Shown here: piece after piece, positions 15,716 through 21,887 of the stretch
How the letters are laid out: the number at the start of each line of letters is the position of its first letter
How positions within the stretch are numbered: position 1 is the stretch's first letter
Assembly: GCA_002419215.1 (NCBI GenBank)
Contig: DIFQ01000110.1
Span: 1-21,887, forward strand
Length of the DNA: 21,887 nucleotides
Source of the DNA: Syntrophaceae bacterium UBA5744
Lineage (GTDB): Bacteria > Desulfobacterota > Syntrophia > Syntrophales > UBA2192
Direction: 5' to 3'
The notes under the pieces: generated by a model
What the model was told of the DNA's origin: nothing
Database searches by the model: none
Seen by the model: the letters and a program-made list of their open reading frames with translations, nothing else
Program-made: the position numbers and the translations under genes

Positions 15716-16576
15716 ATGGCAATCAAGACTATTGGCGTCATTGGGGCTGGTCAGATGGGCAACGGGATCTGCCAGGTCGCTGCGTACCCCGGCGGGATCA
15801 ATGTCATCATGAACGACATCGCCGACCAGTTCGTCAACAGGGGATTCGACACGATCTCCAAGAACCTGGACCGCCTGGTCGCCAAGGACAAGATCAAGGC
15901 GGACCAGAAGACGGAAATCCTCAGCCGGATCAAGAAGAGCACCAACCTCGAGGACATGAAAAATGCCGACTTCGTCGTCGAGGCGGCTACCGAGCGCGAA
16001 GACCTGAAGCTGGGCATCTTCAAGAAGCTCGACGAGGTCTGCAAGCCCGGCGTGATCCTCGCGTCGAACACCTCGTCGATCCCCATCACGCGGATCGCCG
16101 GCGCCACGAAGCGGCCCGAGCTCGTCATCGGCATGCACTTCATGAACCCCGTGCCGGTCATGCAGCTCGTCGAGATCATCCGCGGGCTCGTCACCTCGCA
16201 GGAAACCTACAACACCGTCGAGGCCCTTTCGAAGCAGTTCGGCAAGATCCCCGTCGAGTGCAACGACTTCCCGGGCTTCATCTCCAACCGCATCCTCATG
16301 CCCATGATCAACGAGGCCTTCTACACGCTGATGGAAGGCGTCGGCTCGCCCAAGGCGATCGACGACATCATGCGCCTCGGCATGAACCACCCCATGGGGC
16401 CGCTCACGCTGGCCGACCTCATCGGCCTCGACACCTGCTGGGCCATCATGGACGTTCTCTACAAGGGCTTCGGCGATTCCAAGTACCGTCCCTGCCCGCT
16501 GCTGAAAAAGTACGTCGACGCGGGGCTCATGGGCCGCAAGAGCGGCCGCGGCGTCTACGACTACAGCGCGAAGTAA
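15716..16576 (+). CDS. 3-hydroxyacyl-CoA (3-hydroxybutyryl-CoA) dehydrogenase
   Basis: It reversibly oxidises (S)-3-hydroxyacyl-CoA to 3-ketoacyl-CoA with NAD(P). The 286 residues fit the short monofunctional HBD/PaaH class. The N-terminal Rossmann domain has IGVIGAGQMGNGI (6-18). The hinge FVVEAATERED (86-96) supplies catalytic Glu93, NTSSIP (118-123) the Ser120 contact, and GMHFMNPVPVMQLVEII (139-155) the catalytic His141. GFISNRILMPMINEA (187-201) carries Asn191, and the C-terminal domain ends in GRKSGRGVYDY (273-283). ATG 15716 is preferred, with AGGAGG (15701-15706) 9 bases upstream; GTG 15707 directly abuts that site. Its neighbours on both sides perform the adjoining steps of the cycle. 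Confidence 0.96.
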   Translation: MAIKTIGVIGAGQMGNGICQVAAYPGGINVIMNDIADQFVNRGFDTISKNLDRLVAKDKIKADQKTEILSRIKKSTNLEDMKNADFVVEAATEREDLKLGIFKKLDEVCKPGVILASNTSSIPITRIAGATKRPELVIGMHFMNPVPVMQLVEIIRGLVTSQETYNTVEALSKQFGKIPVECNDFPGFISNRILMPMINEAFYTLMEGVGSPKAIDDIMRLGMNHPMGPLTLADLIGLDTCWAIMDVLYKGFGDSKYRPCPLLKKYVDAGLMGRKSGRGVYDYSAK

Positions 16577-16657
16577 CCTGCGATGAAACGGCGGCAGGGG
16601 AACGATCCCTGCCCCGCACCCAACGGGATCTTCAACAGAAAGGAGGGTGGTACTGTT

Positions 16658-17440
16658 ATGGAATACAAAAGCATACTCTTCGAGGTGGCCGACGGGGTCG
16701 CCACCATCACCATCAACCGGCCCAAGGCGCTCAACGCCCTGAACTCGGACGTGATCGCCGAACTCGCTGACGCCGCGGCGAAATGCAAGACGGACGACGC
16801 CATCAAGGCGGTCATCCTCACAGGCGCAGGCGAGAAATCCTTCGTGGCCGGCGCCGACATCTCCCAGATGGCGGAGCTGAGGCCCCAGGAAGCCATGGGC
16901 TTCATGGAGGCCGGCATCGAAACGTTCCGGGCCTTTGAGGTCCTGCCCAAGCCCGTCATCGCAGCAATCAACGGGTTTGCCCTGGGCGGCGGCGTGGAGC
17001 TGGCCATGTCCTGCGACATCCGGCTTGCCTCGGAAAACGCCCGCTTCGGCCAGCCCGAGATCCTCATCGGGCTCATCCCCGGCTGGGGCGGCACGCAGCG
17101 CCTGGCTCGCCTCGTGGGCATGGGCCGCGCGAAGGAATACATCATGGCCGGCGGTCAGATCGACGCCAAGCGGGCCTACGAGATCGGCCTCGTGAACCAG
17201 GTCTATCCGCTGGATCAGCTCATGGCGGAGACAAAAAAGCTGGCCGGGAAGATGGCGAACCTGCCAGGTTTCGCCCTCAAGATGGCCAAGCACGCCATCA
17301 ACTTCGGCTATGACCTGTCGCTCGACAACGCCATGCGGCTCGAGACCCAGTGCTGCTCGCAGTGCTTCAGCACCGACGACCAGAAGGAAGGCATGAAGGC
17401 GTTCCTGGAGAAGAGGAAACCGGCATTCAAGGGCAAGTGA
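16658..17440 (+). CDS. Enoyl-CoA hydratase (crotonase)
   Basis: It hydrates trans-2-enoyl-CoA to (S)-3-hydroxyacyl-CoA. The 260 residues are a standard hydratase length. Both catalytic glutamates are present at the expected 20-residue spacing: Glu114 in GGGVELAMSCDIRLA (110-124) and Glu134 in FGQPEILIGLIPGWGGTQRL (130-149). The oxyanion-hole region is VAGADI (63-68) plus the Gly110-112 run. The start is ATG 16658 with AGGAGG at 16641-16646, 11 bases upstream. The frame is open further upstream to 16583, but that stretch lacks crotonase homology. It lies 81 bases after the dehydrogenase gene, in the same operon. Unlike the later crotonase at 20930, nothing in its active site is missing. Confidence 0.95.
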   Translation: MEYKSILFEVADGVATITINRPKALNALNSDVIAELADAAAKCKTDDAIKAVILTGAGEKSFVAGADISQMAELRPQEAMGFMEAGIETFRAFEVLPKPVIAAINGFALGGGVELAMSCDIRLASENARFGQPEILIGLIPGWGGTQRLARLVGMGRAKEYIMAGGQIDAKRAYEIGLVNQVYPLDQLMAETKKLAGKMANLPGFALKMAKHAINFGYDLSLDNAMRLETQCCSQCFSTDDQKEGMKAFLEKRKPAFKGK

Positions 17441-17519
17441 TGCGGCCCGAAGGATCAACTGTCAGGGTATGAAAGTTCAAGACTGAACGAGTACCAAAAT
17501 ACATCAAGGGGGGATTTTT

Positions 17520-18668
17520 ATGAATTTCGGACTTACTGAAGAACAACAGATGGTAAAGGATCAGATTACCAAGTTTGCAGAAACCAAGATCAAACCCATC
17601 GCGGCGGACTTGGACCACACCCACCGTCACCCGGAAGAGATCTGCCGGGCCCTGGGCGAGATGGGCATCATGGGCGTCGCGATCCCGACGGAGTACGGCG
17701 GGGCCGGGATGGACATCGTGACCTACGTCCACGCCATGATCGCCATCTCCAAGGCCTGCGCGTCGACGGGCGTCATCGTCTCCGTCAACAACTCGCTCTA
17801 CGGCTTCCCCGTGAACAGCTTCGGGACGGAAGAGCAGAAGAAGAAGTACCTCACCCCCGTCGCCAGCGGGAAGGTCGAAGGCTGCTACGCACTGACGGAG
17901 GCCGGCGCCGGCTCCGACGCGGGAGCGCTTGCCTGCAAGGCCACCCTCAAGGGTGACAAGTACGTCCTCAACGGCACCAAGCGTTTCATCACCAACGGCA
18001 ACGTGGCCAAGTACTGCGTGCTGGCCTGCACGACGGACCCCTCCATCGGCTACAAGGGCGTCATCAACCTGATCGTCGACCTGAAGGGGACCAAGGGCTT
18101 CTCGCTGGGCAAGATCGAGGAGAAGATGGGGATCCTGGCCTCCGGCACGGCGGAGCTCGTGTTCGAGGACGCCGAGGTTCCGGCGGCAAACCTGCTGGGC
18201 AAGATCGGCCAGGGCTTCAAGCAGATGCTGATGGGTCTGGACTGCGGCCGCATCGGCATCGGCTCCCAGGCCTGCGGCATCGGCAAGGCGGCCCTGGAAG
18301 ACGCCCTGAACTACGCGAAGGAGAGGGTGCAGTTCGGAAAGCCCATCTCCACGTTCCAGGCCATCCAGTTCAAGCTCGCCGACATGGCGACGGAACTCGA
18401 GGCAGCGGAGCTCCTGCTCCTGAAGGCAGCCTGGATGGAGGACAATCACCTGGACTACGAGAAGGAATCCGCCATGGCGAAGATGTACGCCTCGGATGTG
18501 GCCATGAAGGCCGCCATCGAGGGCGTCCAGATCTTCGGCGGCTACGGCTACTGCAAGGAATACCCCGCAGAGCGCCACATGAGAGATGCCAAGATCTGCC
18601 AGATCTACGAGGGAACCAACGAGATCCAGAGAGTGGTTATCGCCCGCAAGCTCCTCGGCGCGCGCTAA
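17520..18668 (+). CDS. Acyl-CoA dehydrogenase (short-chain/butyryl-CoA type)
   Basis: This FAD enzyme introduces the 2,3-double bond in acyl-CoA and passes electrons to electron-transfer flavoprotein. The 382 residues match the short-chain class. CYALTEAGAGSDAGA (122-136) and GTKRFITNGNVAKY (152-165) are the FAD/substrate motifs, RVQFGKPISTFQAIQFKLAD (269-288) is the C-terminal signature, and the catalytic base is Glu364 in CQIYEGTNEIQR (360-371), the position used by butyryl-CoA dehydrogenases. The ATG follows AAGGGGGGA (17506-17514). A small GTTCA/TGAAC hairpin (17476-17489) lies in the 79-base gap upstream. It is the last gene before the terminator. No etfA or etfB is in the window, so its electron carrier is encoded elsewhere. 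Confidence 0.96.
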   Translation: MNFGLTEEQQMVKDQITKFAETKIKPIAADLDHTHRHPEEICRALGEMGIMGVAIPTEYGGAGMDIVTYVHAMIAISKACASTGVIVSVNNSLYGFPVNSFGTEEQKKKYLTPVASGKVEGCYALTEAGAGSDAGALACKATLKGDKYVLNGTKRFITNGNVAKYCVLACTTDPSIGYKGVINLIVDLKGTKGFSLGKIEEKMGILASGTAELVFEDAEVPAANLLGKIGQGFKQMLMGLDCGRIGIGSQACGIGKAALEDALNYAKERVQFGKPISTFQAIQFKLADMATELEAAELLLLKAAWMEDNHLDYEKESAMAKMYASDVAMKAAIEGVQIFGGYGYCKEYPAERHMRDAKICQIYEGTNEIQRVVIARKLLGAR

Positions 18669-18700
18669 TCCACTGAGCGCAGGGTAACAACAGGCAAGAC

Positions 18701-18735
18701 AAGAGGGTCAGGGGGTATGCCCCCTGGCCCTCTTT
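18701..18735 (+). terminator. Intrinsic terminator of the acyl-CoA operon
   Basis: The arm 18701-18715 pairs with 18720-18734 over 15 bases with one G-U and a TATG loop. The stem is G-C rich at its top and ends in TCTTT, a weak but present T tract. It lies 32 bases after the acyl-CoA dehydrogenase stop, and the next gene is on the opposite strand. Confidence 0.8.
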
Positions 18736-18784
18736 CACGTCTGACCAGCCGTGCAGTAAAAGCTGGGCCTGCATGCCGGCTCGC

Positions 18785-18874
18785 GAAGTTAGGAAGGTAA
18801 GAAGAGCGGAAGATCGGAGTGGATGGGGGATTTTTTCTTATCCGCTCTTCCTAACTTCTGCTCTTCCTAACTTC
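18785..18874. repeat. Octamer-word hairpin repeat, copy 1
   Basis: Arms of 34 bases (18785-18818 and 18841-18874) pair at 27 positions around a 22-base T-rich loop. Each arm is a run of 8-base words, GAAG plus four bases. The left arm carries TTAG, GTAA, AGCG, ATCG after each GAAG. The right arm, as its complement, carries TTAG, AGCA, TTAG, AGCG. The loop contains GATTTTTTCTT, shared with copy 2. It lies in the 268-base gap between two convergent genes, after the operon terminator. Confidence 0.8.
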
Positions 18875-18936
18875 ACAAACTCGATGCCTGAGAGCCGCTC
18901 AAGGCGTTCTGTGGGATGCGCCCCCGGTCACCAGCC

Positions 18937-19392
18937 TCAGTAGATGCCTTCCACGCATCCGCCCGCCAACGTCTGCCCCAGCTCCCTGCATTTCTCCAGG
19001 GTCTCGTCCGTCAGCTTTCCTTTCGAGATGACCGGCTCGTAAACCTTCTTGAACTGGTAACCCAGGGCGATGCGCTCGATGTTGCGAAGCGCCCCCGTGC
19101 CGTCGTTTCCGGCGCTGATGAAGACCACGTAGGGCTTGCGGAAAACCTTCCCCTGGGCGGGATAAAACGTCCGATCGAAAAAGTCCTTGATCATGCCGGA
19201 CATGGTCCCGAAGTTCTCCGGCGTGCCGACAGCCAGCCCCTGGCAATCCAAAAGATCCTGCAGGGTGGCATCGCCGGCCCGCTTGAGGATGACCACCGCC
19301 CCCTCGATGGTCGCCGCCCCCTCGGCCACGGCCTTCGCCATCCTCTCCGTATTCCCCGTCTGGGAGTGATACACCACCAGGATCTTGGTCAT
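18937..19392 (-). CDS. Flavodoxin-like FMN protein
   Basis: The 151-residue protein opens with ILVVYHSQTGNTERMAKAVA (4-23), the classical FMN-phosphate loop S-x-TGNT. LAVGTPENFGTMSGMIKDF (53-71) follows at the place of the second FMN loop, and YVVFISAGNDGTGALRNIE (88-106) the third. This is the flavodoxin/NAD(P)H-dependent FMN reductase fold; the length suits a flavodoxin or WrbA-like electron carrier or quinone reductase. The start at 19392 (MTKILVVYHS) puts the fold at the true N-terminus, with a GGGGG ribosome binding site just upstream; the frame stays open to 19485 but would read through a hairpin repeat. It is divergent from the nitronate monooxygenase-like gene, and a redox link between them is only suggested by position. 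Confidence 0.85.
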   Translation of the reverse strand: MTKILVVYHSQTGNTERMAKAVAEGAATIEGAVVILKRAGDATLQDLLDCQGLAVGTPENFGTMSGMIKDFFDRTFYPAQGKVFRKPYVVFISAGNDGTGALRNIERIALGYQFKKVYEPVISKGKLTDETLEKCRELGQTLAGGCVEGIY

Positions 19393-19446
19393 CGACGCCC
19401 CCACAATCATTTGCTTCACCGCCCCAAGCGGCTGCCATGACAAGTG

Positions 19447-19540
19447 CGAAGTTAGGAAGCGAGGAAGAGCAGAAGAGCGGAACAATGGTAGAAGATTTTT
19501 TCTTGTCCGCGCTTCCGATCTTCCTCACTTCCGATCTTCC
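19447..19540. repeat. Octamer-word hairpin repeat, copy 2
   Basis: Arms 19447-19480 and 19507-19540 pair at 27 of 34 positions around a 26-base loop. Left words after GAAG are TTAG, CGAG, AGCA, AGCG. Right words, as complement, are ATCG, TGAG, ATCG, CGCG. The left arm shares GCGAAGTTAGGAAG with copy 1 and GGAAGAGCAGAAGAGCGGA with copy 3. The loop shares GATTTTTTCTT with copy 1. It occupies the divergent spacer between the flavodoxin-like and nitronate monooxygenase-like genes. Confidence 0.8.
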
Positions 19541-19599
19541 ATCTGTTCCTTGCCACACCTGCCCCGCGTCGCGCAAACAAAATCCGACGCAGTTTTCTC

Positions 19600-19629
19600 T
19601 TGACAGGTCGGGGTTTTCGTGGAAATTAT
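19600..19629 (+). promoter_or_regulatory. Sigma-70-type promoter of the nitronate monooxygenase-like gene
   Basis: A perfect -35 box TTGACA (19600-19605) is followed after 18 bases by AATTAT (19624-19629), matching TATAAT at four of six positions. It faces the downstream flavoenzyme gene. The predicted transcription start, near 19636, falls inside the first of two operator-like inverted repeats, so repression by occlusion would be easy. Confidence 0.6.
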
Positions 19630-19658
19630 GACCGGCGGTCAGTATACGACCAGTGGTC
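19630..19658. promoter_or_regulatory. Two tandem GACC-N3-GGTC operator-like palindromes
   Basis: GACCGGCGGTC (19630-19640) and GACCAGTGGTC (19648-19658) are two 11-base inverted repeats with identical arms and 18 bases between centres. They begin one base after the -10 box. Paired short palindromes over a promoter start are typical of TetR-family repressors that sense acyl-CoA or other ligands; that family guess is inference. No regulator gene is in the window and I found no further copy of the paired site upstream of the other genes. Confidence 0.6.
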
Positions 19659-19685
19659 AAAGATCAGGCCACGGGAGGGGGTCCC

Positions 19686-20729
19686 ATGAAGACGAAAATC
19701 ACGGAACTGCTCGGTATCCGATATCCAATCTTGCTTTCCGGCATGAGCTGGATCAGCGTCCCCGGTATGGTCGCAGCGGTATCCAACGCCGGGGGGCTTG
19801 GCATCCTCGCAACGGGGCCTCTTCACCCCGACGAGACCCGGGCTGCGATCCGCGAGATCCGCAAGCTCACGGACAAGCCCTTCGGGGCCAACGCCACGCT
19901 TCTCTTTCCCGGCGCGGCCCGCAACGCAAAGGTCCTCCTGGAGGAGAAGGTGCCCGTCATCAATTTCTCCCTCGGGAAGGGCGACTGGCTCGTCAAGGCG
20001 GCCCACGAGTACGGGGGCAAGGTGGTCGCGACCGTCGTAAACCACCGCCACGCAAAGCGGGCCGAGGAGTACGGCACCGACGCGCTTCTCGTCACGGGCC
20101 ATGAGGCAGCGGCCCACGGCGGCGACGTGACGAGCCTGGTGCTTGTCCCCAGCATCGTCGACACGGTGAAAATACCCGTCATCGCGGCGGGCGGCTTTGC
20201 CGACGGCAGGGGCCTTGCAGCGGCGCTGGCTCTTGGCGCCGAGGGGATCGCCATGGGGACCCGTTTCATGACAACGAGGGAAAGCCCTCTACATGAATTC
20301 TTCAAGAAGCTCTCCGTCGAGAAGGATGTAACCGACACCCTCTATTCCGACCGCTTCGACGGCCTGTACTGCCGGGTCCTCGACACCCCGGCGGCGCGAC
20401 GGGCCATCAGGAAAGGCCTCGATCTCCCCTCTGCATTTTTCACCTCGCAGGACATCGCCCGGCAGCTCAGGCTCCCCTATGCCAAGCTTTTCGTCGGCGT
20501 GATGGCCTCCGGCTGGAAGAACGCCAGGCAGCTTGCTTTCATGGCCAACGCCTTCAAGGCCATACGCATCGCCACGGAAAACGGCGACAACGAGAAGGGC
20601 GTCCTCACGGTGGGCCAGGCGACGGGCCTCGTGCGGGATATCCCGACGGTCGCGGAGTTGATGGAGCGGATGGCCGCCGAAGCGTCCGCCGTCCGCGAGC
20701 GCCTGGATTCAGCCATAACGGAAGGATAA
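19686..20729 (+). CDS. Nitronate monooxygenase-type FMN enzyme (2-nitropropane dioxygenase / FabK-like)
   Basis: The 347-residue protein is a TIM-barrel flavoenzyme. RYPILLSGMSWISVPGMVAA (12-31) and SNAGGLGIL (33-41) are the N-terminal signature. VTGHEAAAHGG (136-146) carries the His near the flavin, and VIAAGGFADGRGLAAALALG (165-184) with GIAMGTRF (187-194) forms the FMN-phosphate site. Members oxidise nitronates with oxygen, but the same fold includes the FabK enoyl-ACP reductase and many uncharacterised NAD(P)H:flavin oxidoreductases. In a probable anaerobe with fatty-acid genes on both sides, an enoyl-thioester or other reductase role is worth considering. ATG 19686 follows a GGAGGGGG ribosome binding site; GTG 19653 would start inside the operator. 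It has its own promoter and operators. Confidence 0.85.
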   Translation: MKTKITELLGIRYPILLSGMSWISVPGMVAAVSNAGGLGILATGPLHPDETRAAIREIRKLTDKPFGANATLLFPGAARNAKVLLEEKVPVINFSLGKGDWLVKAAHEYGGKVVATVVNHRHAKRAEEYGTDALLVTGHEAAAHGGDVTSLVLVPSIVDTVKIPVIAAGGFADGRGLAAALALGAEGIAMGTRFMTTRESPLHEFFKKLSVEKDVTDTLYSDRFDGLYCRVLDTPAARRAIRKGLDLPSAFFTSQDIARQLRLPYAKLFVGVMASGWKNARQLAFMANAFKAIRIATENGDNEKGVLTVGQATGLVRDIPTVAELMERMAAEASAVRERLDSAITEG

Positions 20730-20752
20730 ATCACAGGGAGCTTCGAGCCGAT

Positions 20753-20858
20753 GAAGTGAGGAAGATCGGAAGAGCAGAAGAGCGGAGTGGAGGCAGAATC
20801 GTTTTATCCTGATTTCCCCTGCTTCCGATCTTCCGCTCTTCCTCACTTCCGCTCTTCC
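20753..20858. repeat. Octamer-word hairpin repeat, copy 3
   Basis: The arm 20753-20780 pairs with 20822-20849 at 25 of 28 positions around a 41-base loop. Left words after GAAG are TGAG, ATCG, AGCA, AGCG. Right words, as complement and running to 20858, are AGCG, TGAG, AGCG, ATCG. The loop is longer and lacks the T6 run of the other copies. Bases 20763-20775 equal the 13-base core of common Illumina adapters, but as a normal junction of two words of this family. Confidence 0.8.
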
Positions 20859-20929
20859 TTTGGCCCGGCCGGAGATTCGCGATAAGCGGAATTCCCGCAA
20901 ACTCAGCATTGACCGGAAAGGAGAGAAAC

Positions 20930-21652
20930 ATGTCCGTACTGGAGTGGAAGAAAGAGGAGAGTGTCGCCGTCATCACCCTGACCAACGGCGAGAACAGGCA
21001 CAACCCCGAATTCGTCGCCGCCTTTCTTGCGGCGCTTGACGAGATCGAGAAAGACCCGTCGCTTGCTTCCGTCGTCATCGTGTCGGGCGATGCGAAGAGC
21101 TGGTCCCAGGGAATAGGCCTGACCTGGATGATGGCCAAGATGCAGCAGAAGGACATCCAGGGCATCCGCGATTTCATGTACGGACTCAACGGCGTTTTCA
21201 AACGGGTGCTTCTCTACCCTATGCCGGTGATCGCCTGCCTCAACGGCCACGCCGCGGCCAACGGGGCCATCCTGGCCTGCGCCTGCGATTTCCGCCTCAT
21301 GCGGGCCGACAAGGGGTTCTTCTTCTTCCCCGAGATCGACATCGGGATCCCCTTCCTGCCCGGGATGATCGCCTTTTTGAAGAAGGCCATCCCCTACGAC
21401 ACGTTCAACGAGATGACGCTGACGGGAAGGCGATGCACGGCCAAGGAGATGGCCGCAAGCGGCGTCCTCGTGAAGGCCTGCGACAACGAGGAGTCGCTCG
21501 TTGCCGAGACGATGGCTTTCGCGAAAACCTTCCAGAAGAAACGGGGTGTCTTCGGCGAGATGAAGCGGCGGCTCCACGCGGGGATCGTCGAGATCATCGA
21601 GAAAGAGGACCCGAAGTATATCGAGCCGCTCAAGCTCCTCTGGAAAGACTGA
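20930..21652 (+). CDS. Crotonase-fold protein, probable delta3,delta2-enoyl-CoA isomerase
   Basis: The 240-residue protein has the crotonase fold: SVAVITLTNGENRHNP (11-26), SQGIGLTWM (59-67) in the oxyanion-hole region, and CLNGHAAANGAILACACDFR (103-122). Compared with the hydratase at 16658, the first catalytic glutamate is replaced by Ile114, while the second is kept as Glu135 in FFPEIDIGIPFLPG (132-145). A single glutamate, and the D-x-x-LMR-AD-x-G pattern (120-129), fit enoyl-CoA isomerases that shift 3-enoyl to 2-enoyl-CoA for unsaturated fatty acids. The start is ATG 20930, with AAAGGAG (20917-20923) 6 bases upstream. It stands outside the main operon, after the third hairpin repeat. 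A different crotonase reaction cannot be ruled out. Confidence 0.78.
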   Translation: MSVLEWKKEESVAVITLTNGENRHNPEFVAAFLAALDEIEKDPSLASVVIVSGDAKSWSQGIGLTWMMAKMQQKDIQGIRDFMYGLNGVFKRVLLYPMPVIACLNGHAAANGAILACACDFRLMRADKGFFFFPEIDIGIPFLPGMIAFLKKAIPYDTFNEMTLTGRRCTAKEMAASGVLVKACDNEESLVAETMAFAKTFQKKRGVFGEMKRRLHAGIVEIIEKEDPKYIEPLKLLWKD

Positions 21653-21674
21653 GAAGGCAGGTATTAGAAGAATC

Positions 21675-21770
21675 GTCATTGCGAGGGCGAAGCCCGTGGC
21701 AATCTACGATTTAGATGAAGATTTTTGGCCGCACCCAAGCAAATGAAAGATCTGAATCGTAGATTACCAC
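21675..21770. repeat. Dispersed-repeat-like inverted repeat
   Basis: The element opens with GTCATTGCGAG, a start I recognise from a palindromic repeat common in many bacterial genomes. GTGGCAATCTACGATTT (21696-21712) is inverted at 21754-21770 with two mismatches, around a 41-base AT-rich centre. It lies just after the last gene and shows no coding capacity. Confidence 0.55.
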
Positions 21771-21798
21771 GCCTGTGAATGCCCAAAACCTTAATCTT

Positions 21799-21820
21799 CC
21801 TCTCCCCTTCGCGGGAGAGG
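21799..21820. repeat. Short palindrome of a CTCTCCC/GGGAGAG dispersed repeat
   Basis: CCTCTCCC (21799-21806) pairs perfectly with GGGAGAGG (21813-21820) over a 6-base loop. The continuing text (ACTGAGGTGAGGGGG) matches, from memory, a widespread bacterial intergenic repeat. Confidence 0.5.
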
Positions 21821-21824
21821 ACTG

Positions 21825-21856
21825 AGGTGAGGGGGAATGTTCCCCGTACCTTTTTT
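21825..21856 (+). terminator. Possible intrinsic terminator after the last crotonase gene
   Basis: AGGT (21825-21828) and ACCT (21848-21851) can pair outside GGGGAA/TTCCCC (21832-21845), leaving a small internal loop, and T21851-21856 follows. The geometry fits a terminator, but the inner loop is only two bases unless the A-T pairs open. The same bases belong to the dispersed repeat that precedes it. Confidence 0.4.
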
Positions 21857-21887
21857 CACCCCCACCCCAACCCTTGTATGTTAAGGG

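Noticed and set aside
12340..17458. Long minus-strand frames opposite the thiolase, dehydrogenase and hydratase genes
   Set aside because: All are mirror frames of strongly conserved enzymes with no ribosome binding site or domain of their own.
20763..20775. Sequencing-adapter contamination
   Set aside because: The flanking words and two related hairpins nearby explain the match as native sequence.
18785..20858. CRISPR-like array
   Set aside because: The repeats are 8 bases long without unique spacers, occur as inverted arms, and no cas genes are present.

Overview
The window is about 21.9 kb of GC-rich bacterial DNA with 17 protein genes, 15 on the + strand. I see no rRNA, tRNA, CRISPR array, integrase or transposase. 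A complete butyrate/short-acyl beta-oxidation operon with an AMP-forming acyl-CoA ligase, next to a surface-polysaccharide locus, suggests an anaerobic fatty- or aromatic-acid degrader of the Desulfobacterota/Syntrophobacterales type. That assignment is inference from gene content; no taxonomic marker is present.

Region 1 (1-9663) is a tightly packed + strand surface-glycan cluster. In order it holds a polyprenyl-phosphate sugar-1-phosphate transferase (cut by the window start), a membrane-bound nucleotide-sugar 4,6-dehydratase, an O-antigen ligase/polymerase-type membrane protein, a two-domain methyltransferase (FkbM plus putative sugar O-methyltransferase), a GT2 glycosyltransferase, a zinc-ribbon methyltransferase, a GT-D-like protein and a CgeB-like glycosyltransferase. 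Overlaps and gaps of at most 34 bases indicate one transcript. Together they would prime, modify, extend, methylate and ligate a lipid-linked glycan; no flippase is visible.

Region 2 (9664-11037) is a boundary. It carries a REP-like hairpin, a strong bidirectional terminator, an array of 7-base words, folD on the minus strand, and an array of 8-base words upstream of folD.

Region 3 (11038-18668) is the acyl-CoA operon: acyl-CoA ligase, two thiolases, 3-hydroxyacyl-CoA dehydrogenase, enoyl-CoA hydratase and acyl-CoA dehydrogenase, closed by an intrinsic terminator at 18701-18735. The set covers activation and one full beta-oxidation turn, or its reversal. Electron-transfer flavoprotein genes are absent. 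The ligase lacks two lysines that are usual in its superfamily.

Region 4 (18669-21887) holds a minus-strand flavodoxin-like protein, a divergent nitronate monooxygenase-type flavoenzyme behind a promoter with two tandem GACC-N3-GGTC operators, and a one-glutamate crotonase resembling delta3,delta2-enoyl-CoA isomerase. Each spacer before, between and after the first two of these genes contains one copy of a long hairpin whose arms are built from 8-base words of the form GAAG-NNN-R. These three hairpins, and related short-word arrays in other spacers, are the most unusual structure in the window. The last 235 bases contain further dispersed-repeat-like inverted repeats and no gene.
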